Shown here: in pieces, positions 1-11,413 of the stretch
Layout: each line of letters begins with the position of its first letter
Numbering within the stretch: the stretch's first letter is position 1
Source of the DNA: Nemophila menziesii
Taxonomy: Eukaryota; Streptophyta; Magnoliopsida; Boraginales; Hydrophyllaceae
Length of the DNA: 64,000 nt
Assembly (NCBI GenBank): GCA_029959085.1
Contig: JARWIR010000043.1
Location: 2,604,001 to 2,668,000, forward strand
Direction: 5' to 3'
The notes under the pieces: generated by a model
Seen by the model: only the letters and a program-made list of their open reading frames with translations
Database searches by the model: none
Told to the model about the DNA's origin: nothing
Program-made: the position numbers and the translations under genes

Positions 1-243
1 AATCCTTATCCACCCTCTTGATGCCAAGCCTATCGAACACTGACTTGGGCATAAGGTTCACACTCGAACCCACATCACACGTCGCTTTCACCTTGAGCTT
101 ACCACCGATCTGAATAGGAAGGTTAAAACTTCCAGGATCTTGAAGCTTAAGTGGTAGCTTCTTTTCAACTTTATTTGAGACTCTGTCAGTATGAGCCATA
201 GTCTCGATCTCGGCTTGTACACTCGCGCCCTTTTCAAGAATTG
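1..243 (-). pseudogene. Retrotransposon aspartic protease fragment
   Basis: The minus-strand frame reads through LQDPGSFNLPIQIGGK, then KVKATCDVGSSVNLMPKSVF and DRLGIKRVDKD. The D-x-G-[SA]-S-x-N-x-M-P pattern is the catalytic loop of plant Gypsy pol proteases, which cleave the Gag-Pol polyprotein. The usual D-L/S-G-A-S is here D-V-G-S-S, with the catalytic Asp kept. The frame is open to the window edge, so only the start of pol is visible. Family-level confidence is good; activity is unlikely because the upstream gag region is broken. Confidence 0.75.
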
Positions 244-1974
244 CTTGCATGAATACCTATTGTCGGTGTAAGCCGTTTCTCACAAATCTCAAGCACTTAG
301 GCATTGTGTTTCTCTTTACTGTACTCCTCTCCAAATTCTTTGAGCTCAATTTAACTAGGTGGCGATTCCACCTTTCTTTCTTCTTCCTTTTCTTAAACTT
401 AAGGTATAAGTACTTCCTCTTTCTTCTCTACTGAAGCTTCTTCCTCTTTTTCTATAGCTTTGCTAGCTTGTAGCGCAAGAACGGATTTGATCTCTTCCTG
501 CATTTCTTTCAGTGAAAGTCTAAATTTTGATTCTTCCTGGTTAGGCTTGGTTGGCTCTTCAATATCTTCTGGAACCTTCACGACAATCTCTACATCAAGT
601 GGTGATTCTACAACTATTTCAGGTTTAATTCAAATAGCCTTACATGCTTCGAACCCAACACTGCCATCACCATTGTCTATGGATGACCTTTGTCGTCCCG
701 TTTAAATACAATAAACAACAAAAAATTCAAGAATCGACTCCGTTGAATACGGATTGTAGGTAGAAAGAAATGATAAGTAGAGATTCATTCGTAGGGATGT
801 ATTGGCGATTAATGGTTCTCACGGTAAGAAAAATGCACTAGTGATCAACAAGTACATTACGAACTCAAATCCCGCACAATAATGTCTTCCCATAAACCAC
901 CACTCCAAACTCAAGCTCTAGACAAGTGTTAAAGCATCTCGATTTGAGTGCGGATCATATGAAAACGTCCTAAGAATATAAAGTTTTAAGGCTTATAACA
1001 TGGCTAAATAAAAAGGTTACAAAAGACAAATAAGGGGATGATACTGATAATGTATCGATTAAAATAGACAACAAGCTAAAGGGCACAAAGGGCTAACAAA
1101 AAATTGCCTTAATCATGCCCTATCCTACATATATTACCACTTTCTTTATTTTAGCACGTTCAATAAATGGTTTCTACGCTAGTTTGAATCTCACGTTCTA
1201 CACACCGTACATGCTCCCTAAGGTCAAACCTAGTTCTATTGCATTGCTCACTAATAGTTTTCTTTAATTTTAACGTGCATTTCATAATAATCCTTTAAGC
1301 ATACACAAGATCAGTTCATAAATCTCCTATTTACTATCATTAACTCATTAAGACATAGCTTAGAGATACATTCACTAGATTCTACCTAACCTTCACACTT
1401 ATTGATAACAATAAACACATAAAAATGGGGGTATAAATAACAGAATTCCACCCTCAACTCAAAGTTAAACCGAGACCTGGCTCGAAACAGACTCAATAAT
1501 GATAAAAACAAACAACTAAATATTCAGATAGAGAAAGGGGTAAAGATGATAGAAACGTACTCTCGAGGCTATTTCCTCGCGTACTCATCATCCAAGCTAG
1601 GATGAGAAGGATCCTTCGTGGTGTCGCGACTTATTTGCTCCAAGAAAATCATGTTGTGCGCTAGATTAGTCTTGATTAGTGCCACATCATTGACAAGGAA
1701 AGTTTGAGCAATTTGGATCTGTTTAACTTGCTCACTTACCTTCTATTGACAAGGAGATTCCCTCGACTGTACTCCTCTTGTGATGTTCCTGATCCACTTA
1801 TCATAATATGGACTTCAACCTGATAATTAATTTTGTCTTTCTCCCCAATATTCACATCCGCTTTATCACTAGGCTCGTAATCATCAATGGGTATTTCAAG
1901 TTAAAGAAACTTTTTGGTTTGACAATGAATTTCATTACCTCATCGAAGATTATTTGATCCATATCCACTTCTTC

Positions 1975-2337
1975 CTATCTCATTACACAATCCAACATGA
2001 TGTCAAATTTATAAATTATATCCGCAACTCGCGCATTCCCAAGGGCTGAAGGTGCAAGGAAATGGTACCAAATTTTCGCCTCAGGTTGAAGATACTTGTA
2101 GGGGCAAAATGTCTTCAACTTATCCTTATCATTACGCAATACCAACTCTTCACTGAACACCTTTTTGTGTAGGTGATTCCAATCGAAACTCTCGATGTTC
2201 TTCACAGCCAATTGATATTTGCAAGGTCCCACCAATTTCTTCATCTCGAAATTGCTTCTAATGTCTTCAACTGTGAAGGGAACCAACTTACCCCGAAGGG
2301 GAATTCCATAACAATTTTCAAAATTTGTGATCTTCAA
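1975..2337 (-). pseudogene. Gag-like / putative plant transposon protein fragment
   Basis: A 120-residue open frame whose second half (PEAKIWYHFLAPSALGNARV, then a hydrophobic helix) resembles the conserved W-x-x-F block of the plant retrotransposon gag-side domain often labelled 'putative plant transposon protein'. It lies about 150 bases inside a candidate primer-binding site and upstream of the protease frame on the same strand, which suits an ORF1/gag position. The family match is from memory of pattern only. It could instead be an unrelated host gene fragment. Confidence 0.4.
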
Positions 2338-2497
2338 GTTTTATAAACTCCTCCATTCTACTTATCCAAAAGAAATAATATGTACCTTTAAAAAGTGGAG
2401 GTCTCGTAGAAAAAGACTCTTCGAAAAGATTAATTTTCATGTCGTTTACTCTACTAGCGGTTAAGCTATTACCGTAGAGTTAGGATCTAATACCAAT

Positions 2498-3141
2498 CGC
2501 ATAATTAGAATTTATGCTCTTAAGATTTGTGGATTTTTGGTGTAGTGGCTACCTTGACTGAACTTCCGTTTATAGTAGAAGAATGCTCCCAACGGTCATA
2601 AGTAAAATGTCTAACTGATATATTAATTTCCCCAACGGATATAACATATTTGTCATTTTGCTGAGCTAAAAAGCCTTGTCCACCAGTCACTGCAATTTAG
2701 TATTGGTGAGGGGTACACTTGCTTATTGCAGGGTAGAGTCATGGTCCGTGCTGGTACGGTGTACCATGATATCCTGCGGTGCACCACGCCCTTGTTTTTT
2801 ATACACTAAAAATTGCTTTCTTGCACGTATAAAAATAGTTTAAATCTAATAAGGGATATATGTTAATTACTATGTTAAAAACACATTTTATGAATGAACG
2901 TAATATAATTGAGAAACTTAACAATAATATTAGTTTAAAAGATATCTGTAAAATATTAAAACAACATTAATGAAGGGTTAGGCCAACAAAAAGGGATTTG
3001 GTTTTGAAATAGTTTTCAACTATTAGACACATGTAACACTAGATTTATATACTAAAATTCTTTAAATACAAAACATCCTTCAAATTTAGAGGTAGTAAGG
3101 GTTTTCCAATTCACTTAATGAAGACTTCATCACTCTATTAT
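2498..3141. other. Non-coding stretch, possible LTR remnant
   Basis: No open frame and no convincing repeat structure. Its position just outside the candidate primer-binding site of the minus-strand retroelement means it may hold that element's 5' LTR, but no second LTR copy is present to confirm it. The last 150 bases are AT-rich. Confidence 0.3.
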
Positions 3142-3859
3142 CACTAATACAAATTGGGTCTTTAGTGACCAAGTATCTAGCGACTGCCAGGAGTAGTCGC
3201 TAGAGAATAAACTACACCGACAAATTGTGGTTGGTAAAAAATTATCTTGTCAATTTTTTTATTAATAACTTTTTTACAGATCCCGCATGTGGTCGGTATG
3301 TGTATTCTTTAAAAAAATCATAAAGAAATTAGTGTTTTACCGACGATGGGTGGTCGGTATAGGCTTTAATTAATAAAATATAGATAATATGCTTTACCGA
3401 CCACCATCGTGGTCGGTGTTATACCCATTCAAATTAATGGAGATATATTTTGCCCACCCATTTTAAGTTGGACATTTTTCCTAGCCACCCACTAACTCTG
3501 TAGAGACCACCATGTGATCGCTAAAAGGTTTCAATCTTATAAAACCAATACGAATAATCAAAATTCATTTTCTAATTACTAAATCCATCCACCCATTCTT
3601 TACGCCTTTGCACGAAGATAGCCACCAATTGCTGTGTCGTCGAAGCCTGCCATAGCTGACTACTCCCTTGCAATTATTTATGGTAAATTACATATATTTT
3701 ATTTAGTATATATCATTTTATACTTTTATATATGTTATATATGGGTTGTATTTTATGTATGTATGTATCTAACAAACCCCCACCCTTCCCTTACGCCAGA
3801 TTCCCCCTGCACGATTTTATGTTGTTGTTAAATAATTGAAATTTTGAATTCGAATAGCC

Positions 3860-4378
3860 TGAGGTGCAAATTTTGTTTTCTATAAGCGACTTACGTGAAC
3901 TTTTTTCTTAAATATAGGTACATATAGTGTAATTTTTTGTTTGAATAAGGGCATGTGGTGAAGTTTTAATTCTTAGTCGTGTTGTTTAATAGGGTGCTTG
4001 ATAAGGGTCCGAGGTACAATTTTTTGTTTGTAATCGGGATATATAATGCAATTTCAACCTAAATTAGGGACATGTAGTGAAATTTTGCCAAAATATACTG
4101 ACTTAGAGTGTATATTTTTATTTGAATAGGGGAATGTTGTGCAATTTTTTATTGTTAAATCGAGTTGCTTAGTATTGGGGCTTAAAGTGCCATTTGTGCT
4201 AAATATATGGAATGAATGTGCAATTTGCTAATACTATAGGGAATTATAGTATTTTTAACATACAAGGACTTATAGTGAAATATATAATTTATATAAGGAC
4301 TTAAAGTATAATTTTGCATATAAGGGACTAATAGTGTAATTTTTGTGGAATATAGAGACTAAAAGTGCAATTTTTAAT
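3860..4378. repeat. Degenerate tandem array, left half
   Basis: Copies of a roughly 30-40-base unit close to 'tatagggacttatagtgcaa' plus a T-run recur here with many substitutions. The same array resumes at 7555 after the nested element and is found again in CACTA element 2 (30.85-31.64 kb). It is therefore part of the internal structure of this CACTA family and not local simple sequence. Confidence 0.7.
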
Positions 4379-4573
4379 GAGAAAATTACCCAAAGGGTCT
4401 TGAGAACAACCCTAAGACTCAACCACACCTCCCTAATCCCCTTTTCTTACTAAAGACCACAATTAACATTTAACACTATAAGCCAAGATTTCCAATTACT
4501 TTTTTTACCCTTTTTTGTTTTTTATTTTCTATATATACAAATTTTTATTAAACTTTTTTAAAACCCTAATCAT

Positions 4574-4576
<3 letters not shown>

Positions 4577-4624
<48 letters not shown>
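4577..4624. repeat. (TC)n microsatellite
   Basis: About 24 uninterrupted TC dinucleotides inside the nested MULE-like element. Confidence 0.95.
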
Positions 4625-4627
<3 letters not shown>

Positions 4628-4810
4628 ACGTGAAAGCTTTTAAACCTCCGAGCAGCCTCCATTTGTTAGTACAGAATAAAGCTCACTCCATAGATCGGCA
4701 ACAAAGGTTCTTCTCAAGCCACTCTCCTGCACACCGTCTTCAAGCTGGAGACGAAGTACGTGATAAGCAGCCATGTCCGGCCGTTTCGTGAAGGAGTTGC
4801 AGAGCTATAG

Positions 4811-6299
4811 TGATGTCTCCTCATTTGTGATAATAAAATCTATTTCTGAGACATCATTTTAGGCATATTTATTAGTTTATAGGTCGATTTTAGCATGATT
4901 TAGTACACTTTCCTATTTTAGGTCTTGAGTTAATTAATTATTATTTTTAAAGCATATTGGGTTTAATTATTTATTTAGTGTGAAGCTTTAGAAATATATG
5001 GTAATTAATTAGAGTCCAAGTTGGTAAAAAGAGCTAAAAGAAAGAAGATAAACATGAAAATTGAAGATAAGGAAGTAAAAGCTAAAAACATGGAAAAGGA
5101 AAAGCTGCCTTAAATCTGAATTTCTGCACCTACGACCACAAATCAGCTTATATCTTAAAAACATTGAGGAATTTGGAGAAACGGTCAAGAGAAAAGTTGA
5201 AGATCTTTCCGAGACGATGAATTTGGTATACTCATACGCGTCAATCGGATAAGTATTGAAGCTGCTAGGACCAAAACAAAAACGGGTCTGATTGCATGTT
5301 TTTGGGCTACGAATTTGAGTTGGGCTTGGAGCCCATAGTTACCTTTTCCTTCAAGAAAACGTGTAGGTCAACCTATACACTATAAATACAGCCTCTTAAC
5401 ATTAGAAAATCATCCTTGGTGAAACCTTAAGCCAAGAGGAAGTTTACAACACAAGAAAAGAAGTCTGGAAGGAGCTGTTCATCAACAATGTCTTCTTCAA
5501 CCTATGAATTTGTAATTTCTTTCTTTTCTTCCATTAGTATGAACTAAATTTCTATTAGCTTGAGTTTTAGCATATATGTATGAACCCTAGTTTTGATTGA
5601 CATCTATCTAATTTGGGAATTTTATATTTTAAATTGAATTATTGTTTTTATTCTCTGTTTATGTGTTTGGATTTATATTCAGTGTTCTTGTGGAAGCGCG
5701 CACATACAGAATTACCATATAGTAGTTAGGTCACCATTGACAACGATGTTTAATTACATGTTTAGCACATAACGTCTAGTATTCGGTTTAGATCTGACAA
5801 ATCAACCTAACTAGATAATCACCATGGTTTAGTGTATTGCTATTTACCAATTGCAGGAACAGTTTGCTTAGGACTCCTTATTGACACAGGTAAATCCTAT
5901 TTGAAACCGATTATTAAAATACTACATAATTCACCCTTACATGTTTAGAACGGCAAAACTAGTGGGGATTACATGCTATTTACTCAAGCTATATTCTTAT
6001 ACTACTCCTTTTCTTGCATTTAAATTTCTGTCTTTACTTTCTTAGCTTAATTTAGTTAATTAAAAATCCGATAAAAATCTATTTGTCTTTTATTTTTCTG
6101 CGTTTTATTTGTTCTAGCTTTAGTAGTTGCACTTGATTATTGCATAAGATTCCCCTAACCTTCGTAGTCTTTGCGGAACGAATCTTACTTAATCATTAAA
6201 ACTTGCATACGATATGTATACTTGCAGAACCGTGCTCAGTTTAGGGTGGTTATTTGCATCTAATTATTATATCTTTTTATCACACCCTAGGCCACACCA
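4811..6299. mobile_element. Solo LTR with 5-bp target duplication
   Basis: A 1,489-base segment starting TGATGTCTCC and ending GGCCACACCA, i.e. TG...CA with related inverted ends. It is flanked on both sides by TATAG (4806-4810 and 6300-6304). Removing it rejoins gagc-tatag-aaattt without a gap. No gag or pol frame lies inside, so this is an LTR left after recombination between the two LTRs of a full element. Family (Gypsy or Copia) cannot be told from the LTR alone. The length suits Gypsy. Confidence 0.85.
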
Positions 6300-7046
6300 T
6301 ATAGAAATTTCTTCTTTGTGAAGATTCAAACGCTGCCGTTCGAGAGCTTCGTTGATGGTTGAAGCATCGTTGATCTATGCCGATGAGATCTCTAGCAGAT
6401 CAGAGAAAAAGCCTTCCCCAGTGTGCCGTTAGTGAAGCACAGATCCTCCATGGCTCGTGCGAAGCTCAGCAACTCCGCGTAGATCCAGTGAGAAGACCAG
6501 CTCCATACAGTGAAGCTTGAGAAAGAAGATCCAACGTAAAGGTAAAGAGGCTAGTGAGCTCCAGCGTTTTTTGTGCAGAATAGATCATGAGTCCGAGAAG
6601 GTGAAGAAGCTCGAGAATCGAGTGCTATTGCTGGTTTGAATCTGAGTAGCAGCAGTGCTACCTTTGACGTTCTTTTCGAAGCTTCCATGGTTCGAATCCG
6701 AACATCAGCATCATTCCTGGTCACCGGCAAAGCTACGAGGAAGAAGGTCATGTCGGTGCTCAGTACCTTGCCGAGTCTATTCCATGGTGTGCAAGTTGTT
6801 TATTCCTTTGTATGTTGTGAATATGAGATGAGCTGGTGCTTATTTTTCTCCTTTGTTTGAATTTAGTACTCAGCAAGTTTACTTAGTAGTTTTTTTTTTC
6901 TTTTTTCTATTCGTGGACTCAACTTGCTTTATTTTTTCTCTTTTCCCTTGTTTAAATGGAAGTTGTATTGTATTTAAATTTTGAATTCTGTTACTAAATA
7001 TATTTCTCAATAATAAAATTGTCATGCTACTTCATAAAAAAAAAAT

Positions 7047-7285
7047 TATACTCAATAAATTTTTTCCGATACTCAATAAATTTTCCGAATACTCAGTAAA
7101 TTTTCTCGAATACTCAGTAACTTTTTCCGGTGACTCAATAACTTTTCCGAGTACTACTGAGCATACTCAGTAATTTCATCCGATACTCAGTAAAATGTAT
7201 GATACTCAATAAATATTTTTGAATACTCAGCAGAATTTCCGATACTCAGTATTTTTTTTCGGCGACTCAGTAACTTTTTCCGGTG
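7047..7285. repeat. About 20-bp minisatellite (ACTCAGTAAATTTTTCCGAT-like)
   Basis: Roughly a dozen head-to-tail units of the form 'tactcagtaa' + T-rich spacer + 'ccgaa', each with a few changes. The array lies near the right end of the nested MULE-like element. Confidence 0.85.
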
Positions 7286-7554
7286 GTCGGTGGTTGTTGT
7301 AGGAGCTGGAAAATACTTATACTTAATGAAGGAGGAGACCAAAAAATGCAATGGAGGAAAGAGAAAAACTGATGGGGGGGGGGAAAGAGAAAAATAGAAA
7401 TGGAGGAGAGAGAAGAATCTATTTTTTGTCTTATATACACTATAGGGGTAGTCATGACATTGTAGATATTTGAGACTCCTTTAGAAGAAAGAGGAATGAG
7501 ATGTTCCTTTTGTGGCACTAAGATGTTCTCCAAGACCTTAAAGGTACTTCACCC

Positions 7555-7990
7555 ATTTTTTTACTAAATTTAGAGACTAAAAGTGCAATTTGCTCTTAAT
7601 TTTGTTATTTCATATACAAGGATTGTGCTATAGTTACTTAATATAAGGACTCAAATTACAATTTTGCATAAAGAATGACTTATAGTGCAATATTTGTCAA
7701 ATATAAGGGCTTAAAATGCAATTGTGCTTAATATAGGGTTTGGAAGTACAATTCGTGCTTCATATAGCTTATATATATATATATACATGGAATTAAAGTG
7801 CAATATTTTCTTAATATAGAAAATATACCTAGGTCTCTAAAAAAATTCACTTGAGCCCCTAATGTTTAAAATGAATCGCAATTTAGTCCCTAAAACATTA
7901 AGAAATGTCCTTTGGTCTCTAAAAGAAGAAAATTTGCACTTGAGTCCCTAATTTTTTTAAAAAAAACTGCAATTTAGTCCCTAGGAATTG
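7555..7990. repeat. Degenerate tandem array, right half
   Basis: Continuation of the 'gagactaaaagtgcaattt' array interrupted at 4379. From about 7830 it passes into a block with the phrases 'taggtctctaaaa', 'cacttgagcccctaa' and 'gcaatttagtccctaa'. A matching block occurs at 31,650-31,800 in CACTA element 2, in the same order. Confidence 0.7.
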
Positions 7991-8400
7991 TATATTTTTG
8001 TTTAGAGTATTTACTTGAGTTGGAGTATATACTTGAGTTGCAGATCATGGCGATGTTATGCCCCACTCGTATGATGGAGATGATGAGGGACATGACTCAC
8101 CATGGGGTTCCACATGACCCATTGAGTTCAGTAATGAGTATGGTACGTGGAACCTTGTTGGGAAATACGAGCACTATATAAGGGATTACATTCCCTATTG
8201 CAATCGTGAGTGGGTAGAGATCCCTCAGTGTTACATAGAGCGATTTAGGCCCACCTACCATAAATTTCCTTATATATATTGTTTTTTTTTTGTTAAAACT
8301 AGATATTTGATGTTAAATTTGTCTTTTTAGTGTTTTTTCCCGATCAATGAATGGGAAACCCGAGCAAACTGGCCTGATATACAAAAGAAATTTCACAGAA

Positions 8401-8925
8401 AATGCTTGTTGCGATCCGGAAAAAGTATGTCAAATCTGTAGAGATGCTTGAGGATTTCAGATTGGAGGACTATACCAAAATGTTGGAGATGTGGGGTAGC
8501 GAGATATTTCTGGTAAATATCAATTTCAATAATTTAATGATAATGTACATAACATTAATACAATTAATTTTAAACAGAAAAATCGGTTGCCGTGAAGAAA
8601 AATAGAGAGAAACAGGGCCTGGAAAGTGGGCATGGCTCGACCACTTTATTAGAGACCCGACATAGACTGAACGAAGATAATGTTTCTTATATCTTTTCTA
8701 TTGTTTGATTTGCCCAAATATATCGTGGATGTGTTGTCTTATATAACGTTGTCCAGGCTCCATATATTGTTGTTTGAGAGTTAGGGGCAGATGACATTGT
8801 TGCTACCCTTGACGAAAAAGAGACCCCCGATAATGGACTATTACAACAAAAATGTTCAAAGAAGAAGAAGAGTGATTGGAGGAATGAGTTTTTCCATGAG
8901 TGTGATGTAAGTTTGAATACACTAA
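8401..8925 (+). pseudogene. TNPA-like (plant transposase Ptta/En/Spm type) remnant
   Basis: A short frame with RKKYVKSVEMLEDF and a Trp-containing helix ends at a GTAAAT donor-like site (8513). After an acceptor-like CAG (8577) the reading resumes with KKNREKQG and HGSTTLLETRHRLNEDNVSY. This resembles the second protein of plant En/Spm elements (Transposase_24-type), which binds subterminal repeats. Stops and frame slips follow, so no functional protein is expected. The homologous segment in CACTA element 2 (32.6-32.9 kb) carries the same DNA with different damage. Confidence 0.5.
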
Positions 8926-10124
8926 AGTTCAATAAATGTTATTTTTCGACTTACATTTGTATCGAATTTCTATAATAGATTAACTTGAGGGTAATGTTGG
9001 ATATGCAGAAGAGTCTCAGACAGATGCGTTGGGGTCTTTTGCCACACCATGCGTGTCATTGACACCAACAATCAGATCCAGGCAATGATTGAGGTGGCAA
9101 AGGACCATCTGAGCCCCACACGAAAAGGTTGGAACTTGAGAGTTAGACCGATCATTCCTAACGATATACAGGGCCAGGGTTAGGACTAGGACATGTGACA
9201 GGCGTCGAGATGGATGGTCAATACCTTCCCAAAAACACTTGAGTACCTCAATGAAAGCAACCACCGAATAGACTGAGCAACGACTAGCGATTTGAACTAG
9301 AACTCCACTAACACTACTGTAGGCACACTGATTAAACTGGAGTTTACTCCTGCTTGTTTCTTACAAATGATTAAGAAACTCAGTAAGCTAGGTGGGATGA
9401 TTCAAAATGCTGAGGATCGCGATCTTCCCCCATGGTCCACCACAACCAAATACTGCACGACAACCGAGTCCTCCAGTTACAACACAATCGTCTACGAGTC
9501 GATCTCTCAGAGATAAGAATAATGATGATGATGCGACCTAACTTTGTTCGATCTTCCCATTGATTTAGTGCCCATATATGTAATTACTTGACTTAATTTA
9601 TTTTTATTCGTGTATGACTATTTAATTTCTTTGATTTTTATAATATATTTCGATATATTGTAATTTATATTTATAATATATCTGGAATTTATCTATTAGT
9701 TGTATTTTGGTTTGATTTATCGAGTTTCAAATTCAATTTTTTGTTTTCTATAAAAAAAAACCTCTACTGACCGTGATTTAGTAAGTAATGTGTAAAAAAA
9801 CTAAAGACGACCTCAATGGTCCCTAATACATAAAGGATACTCGCGACCACAAGATGGTCCATAGAGTATGTAGTCACCAAAATATCAGCGTAGTCGATAC
9901 TAAGGCTCTTTACCAATCAACTTCTAGCGACTAAACTTTACTAACCATTGTCGATCGGTAAAAACACACACATTCTTTAGCGACCACCAAAAGAACCTTT
10001 AGCGATTATATACACCGTCGCTAAAGGTCGTGAGTAACCGTGTATAAAAACAATAAAAACAAGATAATTAATAACCTATTTTTGAAATTAAGAGGACAAT
10101 AATAAGGTGTTTGGTAATGACATT

Positions 10125-11235
10125 AGTAACTGATTGAAGTTAATCCCCACGTTGTCTACTCAAGATCCGTAGAATCTCAACCAGTTGGGGTACCTCAACC
10201 TGGCCAGAGCCTTACTATTTCTTCCCCCCTTAAAGGATAGGGGGTAAATCAAGAGGTACAACATTCGAATCCCGTCCCTAAACATGGGTAACCTAATTCT
10301 GATTAACCTAATAATATGCATGGGGAGGCGTGTATATTTTCCATGAAATTAGTCGTGGTGCGCGAAAGCTGGTTCGAACACCTCTTGATATAAAAAAAGA
10401 AAAATAAAGATCCGTAGAATCTCTATTACAATGATTTGTTTTTTTAGGTACAAAGAAACACAAAGTCCACCTACCTCTTTTTCCATTCTTTCATTTTCTC
10501 GGTCTAAACTGAGCTTTCTCTTACGTACAAACAATATTTTAGAGTACAAAGCAAGAAACAAACTTAAGGACCAGATGGTTTAATATTAAACTTGTTTTTG
10601 AACTTTCTGTGAGTATAAATTCCCTTCATCTTCGCAACTCCTCATTCAACTGGTGTTGTAGATAATTCTTTCATCAGCATCAAAAATTAAGCAGGCAAGC
10701 ATGTTCTTTCAGTATCTCAATTTTTCCATGATCTGTTTTCTATTTAATATATTCTTATTATTTATGTCAGACTGTCACCACCTATCATTTTAAGCTTCTT
10801 ATTAGATAATTAATATTCGAATTAGCTATATATTGTAAGGAAAAAAAACCTAACAAAACCAAACAGAGATTGATAAAAAACAACTTTATGTGGCTAGAAC
10901 TTATATTCAGCGAAAGCCATTTAATTCTGGTTAGATTCGATACCTGTATCTCTTAATCATTTCAAATCACTCTAGCATTAAAGCAACTATTGATTTTGTC
11001 AACTTGTGAATTTAGAATAACCGCTTCTGCAATTAAATCGATGATATTCGTTTTTGGGTTGTTGTTGAGTTGTACTAATATTTGCTCATAGCTCCAAGTT
11101 TTGCATTAAGAATTCTCTTCTCCTACTCGAGAAGGTATATCACGAGTCTAGCTGTAGTAGTAGTTCATGTTTTTGAGCTTAATTTTTTCTGACGTGAAAT
11201 ATGCATAATTGGTCTTTACGTTATGCAAAACAGCC
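10125..11235 (+). promoter_or_regulatory. Orphan copy of the ABCC upstream/leader region
   Basis: Several blocks match, in the same order, the regions upstream of the two ABCC genes: 'atccccacgtt', 'ctgagctttctc', 'aaggaccag' then 'ccttcatctt', 'aagcaggcaagcat', 'tttgctcatagct' and 'gagaaggtata'. Counterparts lie at 23,377-24,035 and 59,040-59,750. No ABCC coding sequence follows; AT-rich DNA and a transposon do. This is therefore a detached promoter/5' leader, probably the stump of a third gene copy. It has TATAAAT (about 10,614) where A and B both read 'ttggaat'. The SINE at 10,179 interrupts it. Confidence 0.75.
10179..10406 (+). mobile_element. tRNA-derived SINE with 17-bp target duplication
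   Basis: Begins aaccagttggggtacctcaa, has a B-box-like attcgaatccc, and ends in an A-rich tail. It is flanked by identical 17-base copies of aagatccgtagaatctc (10,162-10,178 and 10,407-10,423). It shares its head and its 3' half (acatgggtaacctaattctg...tggggaggc) with the minus-strand SINE at 22.9-23.3 kb, so both belong to one family. It sits inside the orphan ABCC leader. Confidence 0.85.
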
Positions 11236-11413
11236 AAATAACACAAAACAACCAATATAATCTTGTTTTAAACTTTGCAATTATCTGTCCCTCAGCAATG
11301 ACCAGTGAAATTTTGAAATAATTCAGTTATATAAAATTTAAAACATCTAATAATAATCTTAAATTTTTATTATAATAAATAGTGATTTCAAAATCTCAAA
11401 TCTTTTTTAATTT

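Larger units (their letters stand above)
1..2497 (-). mobile_element. 5' part of a decayed Gypsy-type LTR retrotransposon
   Basis: Read on the minus strand, this stretch runs from a possible primer-binding site (2481-2495, reverse complement resembling the initiator tRNA-Met site TGGTAT) through a gag-like segment (2337-1975) and a charged Glu/Lys-rich segment (581-399) into a retroviral-type aspartic protease at the left edge. RT and integrase would lie outside the window. Between 582 and 1974 I find no open frame of note, so the element is degraded. The order gag, then protease, fits Gypsy elements. The Athila-like assignment of the gag part is a guess. Confidence 0.6.
4379..7554. mobile_element. 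Nested MULE-like element with T/C tract and minisatellite
   Basis: The left end (gagaaaattaccc...gggtcttgagaaca) and the reverse complement of the right end (gggtgaagtacct...aggtcttggagaaca) are clearly related inverted repeats. The flanks atttttaat and attttttta agree at only 6 of 9 positions, as for an old 9-bp MULE target duplication. It interrupts the CACTA repeat array, which continues on both sides. Inside are a (TC)n tract, a GC-richer gene-like stretch (4640-4810 and 6305-6790) that I cannot identify, a solo LTR (4811-6299) and a minisatellite (7047-7285). The GC-rich stretch may be captured host DNA; that is inference. Confidence 0.55.
3142..10042 (+). mobile_element. CACTA (En/Spm)-type element 1, non-autonomous, with nested insertions
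   Basis: Starts CACTAATAC at 3142 and ends GTAACCGTG at 10042. Both ends are flanked by the trinucleotide TAT (3139-3141 and 10043-10045), the 3-bp duplication expected for CACTA elements. Both subterminal regions (about 3170-3560 and 9770-10020) are packed with TTTAGCGACCACC- and ACCGACCA-like motifs in both orientations, typical of CACTA transposase-binding arrays. Inside are arrays of a degenerate repeat, a TNPA-like remnant (8.4-8.9 kb) and a nested MULE-like element (4379-7554). No TNPD-type transposase is visible. The terminal repeats are imperfect, so the element is old. Confidence 0.7.

Noticed and set aside
3142..10042. Autonomous CACTA element
   Set aside because: No TNPD-type transposase frame is present and the TNPA-like region is broken.
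10179..10406. tRNA gene based on the B-box
   Set aside because: Target duplication and A-tail show a SINE; no cloverleaf is supported.
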